NCBI GenBank assembly: GCA_964463165.1
Contig: CAYXBK010000005.1
Coordinates: forward strand, 124,001 to 188,000
Direction: 5' to 3'
Length of the DNA stretch: 64,000 bases
Source of the DNA: UBA7236 sp964463165
GTDB taxonomy: Bacteria > Bacteroidota > Bacteroidia > Chitinophagales > BACL12
The notes beneath the pieces are model-generated. The model had not been told where the DNA came from. It worked only from the letters and a program-made list of their open reading frames with translations, and ran no database searches. Below, one piece after another: positions 1 to 7,934 of this stretch; positions within the stretch are counted from its first letter, which is position 1, and each line of letters starts with the position of its first letter. The position numbers were made by a program, and so were the translations under genes.

Positions 1-8
1 GATGGTTT

Positions 9-512
9 CTAATCATTTGCAGAATCTTCTGTGGGCGAATAATTAGAGTCAGGTCTCTTTAACGAATTAATAGAATCCGTAAATGTAAACTCAGTATTAA
101 ATTTATATCCTGCAATTTGATGTGGGTTATTTACCTGTTCGGGCCCAAAATCAATATCGAGCGTTACTTTTGTTATTCTTCTATTTCCAATGGTATCTAT
201 TCCATCAAAGAGGGGAACAACAACTTTAAATGGCACTACAAGATCTGCCTTATTTTCGACATATGAATATTTCAAATTACTATAATTATCAGTAATATGA
301 AGACTGTTAAAAAATAAGCAGTCATTCATAATCTGATTTTTATCAGATCGAGAAGTTCGATTTGTCGTAATTAAATTGTTAATAGAATCAATATTTGAAT
401 TATCAAAATAAAGAATCAATTTATTCGCAGTTAAAAGCCTAATATTTTTATTTTCGTCGCAAGAGATAAATAAAATTAAAATGCAAAAAATGAAATAACT
501 AAATTTTTTCAT
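9..512 (-). CDS. Small lipoprotein, candidate immunity partner of the Rhs-tip protein
   Basis: A 167-residue protein with a lipoprotein signal: MKKFSYFIFCILILFIS followed by Cys18 (lipobox LFIS-C), then acidic/asparagine residues, so it is probably lipidated and exported. The body (TLDIDFGPEQV, FTFTDSINS) suggests a beta-rich periplasmic or surface domain; I do not recognise a family. The gene is complete, with ATG at 512 and TAG at 9-11. It lies 14 bases downstream of the Rhs-core/tip gene on the same strand, the usual place for an immunity gene of a polymorphic toxin. The immunity role is inferred from position only. It could equally be an unrelated lipoprotein. Confidence 0.6.
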   Translation of the reverse strand: MKKFSYFIFCILILFISCDENKNIRLLTANKLILYFDNSNIDSINNLITTNRTSRSDKNQIMNDCLFFNSLHITDNYSNLKYSYVENKADLVVPFKVVVPLFDGIDTIGNRRITKVTLDIDFGPEQVNNPHQIAGYKFNTEFTFTDSINSLKRPDSNYSPTEDSAND

Positions 513-526
513 ATAATTATTAAGTT

Positions 527-1672
527 TTAATTCCCCTCATATAAATTAATATCTGCATTATATTTATCCTGTGACTCTTTTTTCCATTGGCTTCCAAGTA
601 TCTGCGCACCATAATATTGAGTCCAGATATTCCACCATAGTTGATTAGAATTTATTTTATCTGTATCATCAGTGATTTTTGGCAGTGTCCCGTCCATAAC
701 ATAATTTATCAATGTGGCTCGAAATGAACCTGGAATATTACTGATATTTAGTGATTCTAAAATATCCGTACCGTTAGCTAAAATGTAATTATCCACCATA
801 TTAATTGCTGTATTAAAATTACGCCTGTTTTCACCTAAATCATAATTTGCATTCCAAATTGGAATTGATTGAAACATATTAATCCAGCTGTTTATCTCTT
901 GTGGTGCATTAGCTAATCCACCGCTATTATAAACACCACTGAAAGATTTAGATGAAGTTGTATATTTCAAATCTGCTTCAATGTCAGCATTAACACTCAT
1001 ATAAAAACCTGAGTTCGGGTAATTTTTAGGTTGATTATAATGCGGATATACTCCTTGGTCACTTATACTTAATGCATTCTCAGCATTGTATTGGTTCCAT
1101 GCCCAATCCGGAGAATTCAAATCAGTTTTTGAAGTTATTATTCCAAAAGGATTTTCAGCGGCCAAGCTTCCGCCAGTCGGCGTCATATCTAAGCTGCCAA
1201 TAGTAAATCTTAGAGTTCCATCGGAATATTTTAATGGTTCCGGAACATTTCTATTTACTATCATAATTTCATAAGCTGTAGGTTTACATAATACTGGTCC
1301 ACTAACGCCATACCCAAGACCTGTAAATCCACCTGTTCCTTTCATTTTGAACATCGAACTGTTAAGTTCCTGCAATTCAGCGCCTTCTAATTCGATTCCT
1401 AATCCAACTTTATTTTCACAAAAGGCATAAGGACTGTTCCATGGATAAGAATTTGAAAGTGGATCCACTGCGAAAAACCTCCCAAGTCTTGCATCTTCAA
1501 CTCTGTATTCAAATGAAACCGCTCCACCCCAATATTCTTTATCTGCTTCTTGGTTCTGAAATCCAAACCTATAATTCTCACCGCTCAAAGCATTACTCCT
1601 GCCTTTTAGGATCATCCCAAACGGATAGTAATCTAAACCATCCGAAACTCCAATTTTAAGCATCGGTTTCAT
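527..1672 (-). CDS. Rhs repeat-associated core fragment with unknown C-terminal tip domain
   Basis: A 381-residue protein. Residues about 14-95 match the conserved Rhs/YD-repeat-associated core of Bacteroidota: LDYYPFGM, YRFGFQNQEADKE, DARLGRFFAVDPL and the SYPWNSPYAFCENK block that closes the core. This block normally ends a protein of a thousand or more residues made of YD repeats, followed by a variable toxin tip. Here the gene begins 13 residues before DYYPFGM and is preceded in frame by tandem stops TAA TAG, so the YD-repeat shell is missing. Residues about 100-381 form a tip domain I do not recognise, rich in Asn, Tyr and Trp. No signal peptide is seen. The gene could be an orphan tip cassette that recombines with a full-length Rhs gene, or the remnant of a broken one. 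By eye, base composition is more AT-rich than the following genes, compatible with transfer. Confidence 0.75.
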   Translation of the reverse strand: MKPMLKIGVSDGLDYYPFGMILKGRSNALSGENYRFGFQNQEADKEYWGGAVSFEYRVEDARLGRFFAVDPLSNSYPWNSPYAFCENKVGLGIELEGAELQELNSSMFKMKGTGGFTGLGYGVSGPVLCKPTAYEIMIVNRNVPEPLKYSDGTLRFTIGSLDMTPTGGSLAAENPFGIITSKTDLNSPDWAWNQYNAENALSISDQGVYPHYNQPKNYPNSGFYMSVNADIEADLKYTTSSKSFSGVYNSGGLANAPQEINSWINMFQSIPIWNANYDLGENRRNFNTAINMVDNYILANGTDILESLNISNIPGSFRATLINYVMDGTLPKITDDTDKINSNQLWWNIWTQYYGAQILGSQWKKESQDKYNADINLYEGN

Positions 1673-1887
1673 CTATTAAAAATAAGGCAAAAAAAGTGAT
1701 GGCACAATCCAGGTTTGTCTTTACAAGGATGATATTTCCGACCGACGTAGCAGGTTTTTTTAGCTGTATAATGCAGGAAATAACTCAAATGCTTGGTTGA
1801 CAAAAATCAATACAACTGCTGATAAAAATTATAAGCACCTTCCTGCATGAAAATTAATTTTATGCATATTGGAGGAGGTGGTTTACG

Positions 1888-3939
1888 ATGAAAAGATTCG
1901 GGCAGCATTGGATTATTTTTTCTTTTCTTGTTTCATTCTATTTAATTAATGAGGCACAGGTGCCAACTTATTTTTGGGCAGAGGCACTTTCGGGCAATGT
2001 GGAAGAAATTCAAAGAGGAACTGTTGTTGATAATCTTGGAAATGTATATATCACCGGCGTTTTTTTTGGTACTGTGGATTTTGATCCGGGTGCAGGTGTT
2101 GCATCCATCACACCCTCGCCTTATGGATCAAATGCATATATCGCGAAATATGATATTAATGGAAATTATCAATGGGCGATAAATATTCCGATTGCAACTT
2201 CGTATGGAAATAACAGCATTGCAATTGATGCATCGGCAAATATTTATATCACGGGATATTTTGCGGGTGCTTCTGTAGATTTTAATCCCGCGGCAGGTGT
2301 CACTGCATTGGCATCTGCATCCGGAAGCAATGATATTTATATTGCGAAATACGATATCAACGGAAATTTAATCTGGGCAAAAGGAATCGGTTCGACCGGG
2401 GATGACCGCGGTAATGAAATTATAATTGCAGCAGGAGATATTTTACTCACCGGAAATTTTAACGGGACAGTTGATTTTGATCCCGGTGCAGGAACAAGTA
2501 ATCTGACATCTTTAGGTTCGGGTGATATTTACATTGCAAAATATAATGCATCGGGAAATTTTATCTGGGCAAATCAAATTGGCGGATCGGGAACGGATGA
2601 TGTGCGTGATATTGCAACTGATAATTCGGGAAATATTTTTATCACCGGGAATTTTGAATCCACTGCCGATTTTGATCCGGGAGCAGGAACAGCAGATTTA
2701 ATTTCAGCAGGATGGGGAGATATTTTTATTGCGAAATATAATTCGTCCGGAAATTATCAATGGGCAAAAAATATCGGCGCTTCGGGTTATGATTGCGGCA
2801 CTGCAATTTCAATTGATACGGCAAATAATTTAATGATCACCGGCACCTATAACAGCACGGTTGATTTTGATCCGGGAGCGGGTGTTGTAAATTATACTGC
2901 TGCATTGGGCGCAGGTTCTTATATCGGAAAATTTGATACTAATGGAAATTATGTTTGGGTAAAACCGCTGCCATTGAACACAAGCAATATTGATATCATC
3001 GCCGATGATTGCAATAATATTTTTATTTCAGGAAGTTATTCAAACATTTATGCCGTTTCCATAGATATGGATCCAGGTGCGGGAACAGCATCTCTTTCTG
3101 TTCCGGGCAGTTTGCCACCTCCTTATTACAATATATTCGCAAAATATGACGGCGATGGAAATTATTTATGGGCAAATGTATTTGGAAGAACATGTTATTG
3201 CAGTGTTGCCGGATATAAATCGTCACTCACAATTGATACATCAGGATTTATTTATTACTCAGGAATTTTTAATGCTCCGTTTTTTGGAACTTCAACAGTT
3301 GATTTTGATCCCGGTGCCGGTACTGCAAATCTTGTTGCAACTTCCGGTGTAGACAATACATTTTTTGCAAAATATGATATCGGTTGTCCTTTGATTCCGT
3401 TACCGGTGACGTGGATTTCATTTTATGGTGAAAATAAAAACAACAATAATTATTTATACTGGATAACCGCATCTGAATTAAACAATGACTATTTTGAAAT
3501 TGAACGCAGCGAAAATGGAAATGAATTCATAGCCATCGGCAGAATGCAGGGTGCGGGAACAACGGTAGAAAGACATAATTACGAATTTATTGATGATGAT
3601 CCGACAGATGGAATAAATTATTACCGCTTAAAACAAGTAGACGGAAATGGTGATTTCAGTTTAAGCAGTACAATAGAAATTCAGGCGGGGAATCCGGATT
3701 TTATTCTCTATCCGAATCCTGCAAAAAATTCATTTTATATAAATTTCAGCAGTGATAAAATGATTGCTGAAGAAATTACAATTGATTTTTTTAATACGGC
3801 CGGCAAATATCTGTTTTCAAAATTTTCAAACAGCAATTCAGTAATTGATATTTCAGGCCTGCAAGCGGGTGTTTATTTTGTGATGATCAGCAATCAGGAT
3901 CACAGCCTGACAGCCAAGGTCAAATTGATTAAACTTTGA
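1888..3939 (+). CDS. SBBP-repeat beta-propeller protein with T9SS type A sorting domain
   Basis: A 683-residue secreted protein. Residues 1-24 form a signal peptide. Residues about 30-500 hold at least seven repeats of the SBBP (beta-propeller) type, each with a GNxYITG strand, a (V/A)DFDPGAG Asp-rich turn, an IAKYDxNGN strand and a WA(K/N) strand. The Asp-rich turns could bind calcium (inference). The C-terminal ~80 residues are a T9SS type A sorting domain (LYPNPAKNSF ... ISGLQAGVYFVMI ... VKLIKL), so the protein should cross the outer membrane and be anchored or released by the type IX system. The start at 1888 follows a GGAGGAGG stretch at 1870-1877, an unusually good Shine-Dalgarno for this phylum. 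A related protein is encoded at 12100-13845. The ligand is unknown. Confidence 0.88.
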   Translation: MKRFGQHWIIFSFLVSFYLINEAQVPTYFWAEALSGNVEEIQRGTVVDNLGNVYITGVFFGTVDFDPGAGVASITPSPYGSNAYIAKYDINGNYQWAINIPIATSYGNNSIAIDASANIYITGYFAGASVDFNPAAGVTALASASGSNDIYIAKYDINGNLIWAKGIGSTGDDRGNEIIIAAGDILLTGNFNGTVDFDPGAGTSNLTSLGSGDIYIAKYNASGNFIWANQIGGSGTDDVRDIATDNSGNIFITGNFESTADFDPGAGTADLISAGWGDIFIAKYNSSGNYQWAKNIGASGYDCGTAISIDTANNLMITGTYNSTVDFDPGAGVVNYTAALGAGSYIGKFDTNGNYVWVKPLPLNTSNIDIIADDCNNIFISGSYSNIYAVSIDMDPGAGTASLSVPGSLPPPYYNIFAKYDGDGNYLWANVFGRTCYCSVAGYKSSLTIDTSGFIYYSGIFNAPFFGTSTVDFDPGAGTANLVATSGVDNTFFAKYDIGCPLIPLPVTWISFYGENKNNNNYLYWITASELNNDYFEIERSENGNEFIAIGRMQGAGTTVERHNYEFIDDDPTDGINYYRLKQVDGNGDFSLSSTIEIQAGNPDFILYPNPAKNSFYINFSSDKMIAEEITIDFFNTAGKYLFSKFSNSNSVIDISGLQAGVYFVMISNQDHSLTAKVKLIKL

Positions 3940-4053
3940 AATTCTCAGTTCCGGGAATGTGTAGGGCATGCAGAGGTGATGCACAGAAAAATTGGCGGGG
4001 ACATCCGTTTCCTTTTAAATTTCCCCCGATAAAATGCTTCCGGTTATTTCCTT

Positions 4054-4061
4054 TAATTTTG
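4054..4061 (+). promoter_or_regulatory. Minus-7 promoter element TAATTTTG
   Basis: TAATTTTG is an exact match to the Bacteroidota minus-7 consensus TAnnTTTG and lies 16 bases before the ATG at 4078. A minus-33 TTG is not clear at the expected spacing, so support is partial. Confidence 0.45.
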
Positions 4062-4077
4062 AAGAACGAAAAAAATT

Positions 4078-5229
4078 ATGAAAAACCTCTGTTTTTTTAT
4101 TGCATTGATTTCAACTTTTAGTGCAAAATCACAACTAACTGTTTTTGATACAATTACCAGCGGTGGCCTGGAAAGAGATTTCCGCATGTATATTCCTGCA
4201 AGTTACGATGGCAGCGAAGCAGTTCCTTTAGTATTGAATTTGCATGGATACTCATCCGATAATTTCGGTCAGGCATTGTATGCGAATTTTAATCCGGTGG
4301 CAGATACGGCAGGATTTATTACGGTATTGCCGAATGGAACCATAGATGGTTTCGGGTTCAGATATTGGAATTGTTTTATTTCTGACGGAATCGGCGTGGA
4401 TGATGTTCAATTTATCAGTGATCTCATAGACAGTATTTCTGCTACCTATCATATTGATCCGAACAGAATTTATTCAACCGGTATGAGCAACGGCGGATTT
4501 ATGAGCCATACGCTCGCCTGTGAGTTGAGCGATAAAATTGCGGCTATCGCAAGTGTGGCGGGTGTGATGTCGAAAGCGAGATTATCCACCTGCAATGCAG
4601 AACACAATATGCCCGTAATGCAAATTCACGGTACTGCCGATCCGACCGTTCCTTATGATGGAAATGCAGACTGGGTTTCTGCAGATTCAATTGTAAAATA
4701 TTGGGCGGGTCACAATCATTGCAATGCAGAGCCAACATTTTCGGAGGTGCCCGATGTGATCACAACGGATTTATGCACTGCAGAACATTATATATACGGC
4801 GGTTGCTATAAAGGCATCACAACCGAATTATATAAAATTATCGGCGGCGAACATACATGGCCGGGCACTGCAATTATTTTTCTCGGCGTAACGAATCAGG
4901 ATATCAACGCATGTGCGGAGATCTGGAAATTTTTCAGCAGATATCGTCTGGATGAATTAACTGCGATTGATGAAAATAACGGAAATGAAATTCATGATAT
5001 GTATTTCCAACCCAATCCTTTTGCAAATGCATTTACGTTACAGATCGATCCGGAAATGAAAATTCACCAGGTTTCCGTTTATGATTATACAGGCAGAATT
5101 ATTTTTTCCACTACGGATCTCGATCAAACAAATCTGATTTTAAATACGGAAAGCTGGATGAAAGGAATTTATATTGTTTCCCTGCAATCGGAAAACGGTA
5201 CGGTTAATAAGCAGGTTGTGAAGATGTGA
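4078..5229 (+). CDS. PHB-depolymerase/feruloyl-esterase-family alpha/beta hydrolase with T9SS sorting domain
   Basis: A 383-residue secreted esterase. Residues 1-18 form a signal peptide. The catalytic domain (about 24-295) is an alpha/beta hydrolase of the poly(3-hydroxybutyrate) depolymerase (LpqC)/feruloyl esterase group. It shows the strand PLVLNLHGYSSD, the nucleophile elbow TGMSNGG with Ser137, GTADPTVPYDG with Asp188 as likely acid, and GGEHTWPG with His259 as likely catalytic His. The C-terminal ~75 residues (FQPNPFANAF ... WMKGIYIVSLQ ... KQVVKM) are a type A T9SS sorting domain. It probably hydrolyses an extracellular ester polymer or plant-derived ester; the substrate cannot be told from sequence. 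A strong shared terminator follows at 5313-5347. Confidence 0.9.
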   Translation: MKNLCFFIALISTFSAKSQLTVFDTITSGGLERDFRMYIPASYDGSEAVPLVLNLHGYSSDNFGQALYANFNPVADTAGFITVLPNGTIDGFGFRYWNCFISDGIGVDDVQFISDLIDSISATYHIDPNRIYSTGMSNGGFMSHTLACELSDKIAAIASVAGVMSKARLSTCNAEHNMPVMQIHGTADPTVPYDGNADWVSADSIVKYWAGHNHCNAEPTFSEVPDVITTDLCTAEHYIYGGCYKGITTELYKIIGGEHTWPGTAIIFLGVTNQDINACAEIWKFFSRYRLDELTAIDENNGNEIHDMYFQPNPFANAFTLQIDPEMKIHQVSVYDYTGRIIFSTTDLDQTNLILNTESWMKGIYIVSLQSENGTVNKQVVKM

Positions 5230-5236
5230 TTTTTTC

Positions 5237-5294
5237 AACACATAGGCACATAGGCCGCAATAAATCAACCATGTTTTCTATGATTCTATGTGTT
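5237..5294. repeat. Intergenic imperfect inverted repeat
   Basis: Arms AACACATAG (5237-5245) and CTATGTGTT (5286-5294) are perfect complements around a 40-base spacer that also holds CACATAGGCACATAGG. It lies between two convergent genes, just before a terminator. It may be a dispersed intergenic element; only one copy is seen in this window. Confidence 0.4.
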
Positions 5295-5312
5295 TAAATT
5301 ATTTTGAAAATA

Positions 5313-5347
5313 AAAAGGCCATGCAGAAAATATATGCATGGCCTTTT
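5313..5347. terminator. Bidirectional rho-independent terminator
   Basis: Left arm AAAAGGCCATGCA (5313-5325), 9-base loop, right arm TGCATGGCCTTTT (5335-5347): a perfect 13-bp stem with A- and T-runs on either side. It serves both the esterase gene ending at 5229 and the convergent gene ending at 5363. Confidence 0.9.
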
Positions 5348-5362
5348 ATTTAAATTATTTAC

Positions 5363-5863
5363 TTATTCCACTTTCCGGATGCAAACCAGATTATATGAAT
5401 CCACTTTTGCAACATTCCACCAACTACCGTCATAAGTGTATAGAGAAACTGCCTGAGTTCCTGATGCTTCGGTAGACGTCCATAATGTCATTTTATCATC
5501 TGTCCAGTCAAATGATTTTATATTTAAATAAATTATTGCCGCTTCATTTTTTGCAGGCAGATACCAGTCGTCCATACCTTTCGCAGTTATCGTATCACAT
5601 ACTTTAGCTGCATAGGCACGGCCGTCGAATCCGCTGTTTTTCCCGACAGCCGTTACAATTGATTTTGTATTTAATTCACCGTTTTTTTCGCTTTTTGCAG
5701 GAATGCCGATTTGCTCGTTGCCACCCCATTGAATCTTATCCATACCGGTAAGATCCAGCACTTCATATTTTTTATCATCCCCTGCAATCGGGACAATTGT
5801 TTGTGCATGTAATTGTGCAATGCTGTAAACAGCTATTGCAAGCAGACTGATTTTCATTTTCAT
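5363..5863 (-). CDS. Secreted DUF1566-like protein
   Basis: About 166 residues from the ATG at 5863. An upstream TTG at 5884 is also in frame, but the signal peptide MKMKISLLAIAVYSIAQLHAQ starts at the ATG, so I prefer it. The mature part ends in a C-type-lectin-like DUF1566 (Lcl C-terminal) fold: DDWYLPAKNEAAIIY matches the W-x-LP-x-x-x-E signature, followed by LWTSTEASG and a closing NLVCIRKVE with the typical CVR/CIR strand. Such domains occur in surface and FGE-related proteins and their role is usually unknown. It carries no sorting domain, so it is probably periplasmic. Confidence 0.75.
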   Translation of the reverse strand: MKMKISLLAIAVYSIAQLHAQTIVPIAGDDKKYEVLDLTGMDKIQWGGNEQIGIPAKSEKNGELNTKSIVTAVGKNSGFDGRAYAAKVCDTITAKGMDDWYLPAKNEAAIIYLNIKSFDWTDDKMTLWTSTEASGTQAVSLYTYDGSWWNVAKVDSYNLVCIRKVE

Positions 5864-5913
5864 TTTGATGTGTTTGAAAAACAAATCTACTGTTTTTATA
5901 ATAGTTTTACCAA

Positions 5914-6711
5914 ATGGAAAATCAGGATTATCTCGAACAGAATAAGCAATTGTGGAATCAGCGCACCATCGCTCATTTTACAAGTGCTTTTTATAATGTG
6001 GAAGGATTTTTAAAAAGCCGCAATTCACTGAATGAAATTGAAACTGATCTGTTGGGTGACCTCAACAATAAATCGCTCCTGCATTTACAATGTCATTTTG
6101 GAATGGATACACTCAGTTACGCAAACCTGGGTGCACAGGTAACTGGTATCGACCTGAGCGACAAAGCAATTGAAAAAGCAAATCATTTAAAAGAAAAATT
6201 GAATCTCGAGGCTGAATTTATTTGCTGCAATGTATATGCAGTTCCCGAAATCGTAAATAAACAGTTCGATATTGTTTTTACAAGTTACGGCACTATCGGC
6301 TGGTTGCCCGATTTAAATAAATGGGCCGCCGTTATTTCCAAATGCCTGAAACCCGGAGGTATGTTTTTACTTGTTGAATTTCATCCCGTCCTTTGGATGT
6401 TTGATGATAAAGTGAAAGAAATAAAATATTCCTATTTTAAAAAAGACGCAATCATTGAAGAAGAAACAGGTACTTACGCAGATAAAAATGCGGAAATAGA
6501 AAACAATATATCCGTTACATGGAATCACAGCCTCGGGGAAGTGATCTCTGCATTACTGCATGCAGGACTGAAGATTGAGTTGTTTAAAGAATATGATTAT
6601 TCTCCCTACAATATATTTTCCAACGGCATTGAACCTGTAAAGGGAAAATTCATGATCAGCGGATTGGAAGAAAAATTCCCGCTCGTATATGCAGTGAGGG
6701 CAAGAAAATAA
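5914..6711 (+). CDS. Class I SAM-dependent methyltransferase
   Basis: A 265-residue cytoplasmic protein with a Rossmann methyltransferase fold. Motif I is the variant LLHLQCHFGMDTLS (about residues 51-64), followed by the acidic strand end VTGIDLS, CNVY in the motif II region, and FDIVFTSYGTIGWLPDLN (motif IV/post-I). LKPGGMFLLVEFHP is the usual motif after the sixth helix. This LQCHFGxDTLS form is typical of a family of uncharacterised methyltransferases common in Bacteroidota. The substrate is not predictable. It is a single gene, convergent with the dioxygenase gene 19 bases downstream. Confidence 0.85.
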   Translation: MENQDYLEQNKQLWNQRTIAHFTSAFYNVEGFLKSRNSLNEIETDLLGDLNNKSLLHLQCHFGMDTLSYANLGAQVTGIDLSDKAIEKANHLKEKLNLEAEFICCNVYAVPEIVNKQFDIVFTSYGTIGWLPDLNKWAAVISKCLKPGGMFLLVEFHPVLWMFDDKVKEIKYSYFKKDAIIEEETGTYADKNAEIENNISVTWNHSLGEVISALLHAGLKIELFKEYDYSPYNIFSNGIEPVKGKFMISGLEEKFPLVYAVRARK

Positions 6712-6730
6712 ATGTGAGATCCATTCTCCT

Positions 6731-7774
6731 TTAATGATAACCAAGTCTGAGTTTAAGATCCGAACCCAGTTCAGGTAATTTATTCGATTGAATTAAAAAA
6801 CTTGAAAGCATTGCAAAATCCTTGAAGATATAATGTTTATTCAGCGCCCCCTGTAAATATTCTTTACCCGAACTGCCACCTGTTCCCACCCGGCTCCCGA
6901 TCATGCGGTGCACCATATTGATATGTCTGAACCGCCATGTGGCCATTTGCTCGTCGATATCCAGCAAATTCTGCATCAGCTGAAACGGCATTTGCAAAAG
7001 CGGAAATCCGCGGTATAAAGAAATGAATAATGCATTGCGCATAGCTCCGGATGATAAATTGGTATGTGCGCTTTTTTCGTCCTTCAAAAATATTTCTTCG
7101 AATAAAAATTTATTTTGCTTTTCTCCTTCCACCAAACTGTTTTCATAAATATGCAGAAAATCATTCCAGAAAACATGATAATTTGTTTCCTGCGGAAAAT
7201 GCGGTTTATAATTTTTCCAGAGGTCGGCATCGTTAAAAAACGGCATGCGCTGCAGCCAGGTATCTATTAATTCGAGTAATGTTTTTTCGGATTCCACTTT
7301 TTTTACTTCTTCCACATATTCCGGTTTCAGCATGGATGTATAATATTCTTTTCCATGACGGTGATCGAATTTCAATCCGAGTTTTGCTTCGAGCATTTTA
7401 AATTGCCAGGATTGAAAGCCGGATGCCGGCCTTAAAAAATCGCGGAACTCGAGAAAATCGAGCGGTGTCATTGTTTCAAGAATATCGATCTGATGCACCA
7501 ATACTTTCAAAATCGTAACAATTCTGCCGGTGCGGTGCACGATTGTCTGCAATTCCGGAGAATTATCATTTACCGATTCCTTCCGCAGAATTCCAACAGC
7601 CGAATCCACTTCAAAATGAATTTGCTTAAACCATAATTCATATGCCTGGTGAATGATGATGAACAGCATTTCATCATGTGCATGTGCATTTTCTTTATCA
7701 CTTTCGAGCGACTGTGCATCCAGAATTTTTTTCAGCTGCAGGTACTCGGTATATTCCACATCTTTCCTTGGCAT
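6731..7774 (-). CDS. kynA: Tryptophan 2,3-dioxygenase
   Basis: Haem enzyme that oxidises L-tryptophan to N-formylkynurenine, the first step of the kynurenine route. Diagnostic blocks are HDEMLFIIIHQAYELWFKQ (distal-side His region), LDFLEFRDFLRPASGFQS, and FRHINMVHRMIG followed by GTGGSSG. By alignment from memory with human TDO, the first His of RHINMV is the proximal haem ligand and the Thr of GTGGSSG contacts substrate. I place the start at the ATG at 7774 (347 residues), where MPRKDVEYTEYLQL aligns with family N-termini. The frame stays open upstream to a TTG at 7861 but adds only an atypical hydrophobic stretch. No other kynurenine gene adjoins, though a formamidase-like cyclase lies at 53261. 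Confidence 0.93.
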   Translation of the reverse strand: MPRKDVEYTEYLQLKKILDAQSLESDKENAHAHDEMLFIIIHQAYELWFKQIHFEVDSAVGILRKESVNDNSPELQTIVHRTGRIVTILKVLVHQIDILETMTPLDFLEFRDFLRPASGFQSWQFKMLEAKLGLKFDHRHGKEYYTSMLKPEYVEEVKKVESEKTLLELIDTWLQRMPFFNDADLWKNYKPHFPQETNYHVFWNDFLHIYENSLVEGEKQNKFLFEEIFLKDEKSAHTNLSSGAMRNALFISLYRGFPLLQMPFQLMQNLLDIDEQMATWRFRHINMVHRMIGSRVGTGGSSGKEYLQGALNKHYIFKDFAMLSSFLIQSNKLPELGSDLKLRLGYH

Positions 7775-7934
7775 ATAATTTTTTTTCAAAAATAATCCCG
7801 TCTGCATGGATTTGAAAGCAATCAGACAAAAAACATCCATACTATCCACAATCTTGGACAACTACATACCGTTGTTGGTTATTTTACCGTTAAACGCAGA
7901 TTGATTTACCTAATTTTACCCCCTAGCTTCAGCG

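Noticed and set aside
3936..4121. Short open frame between the propeller and esterase genes
   Set aside because: It overlaps both genes, and its middle part (3940-4077) has no coding character; the region instead holds a promoter element.
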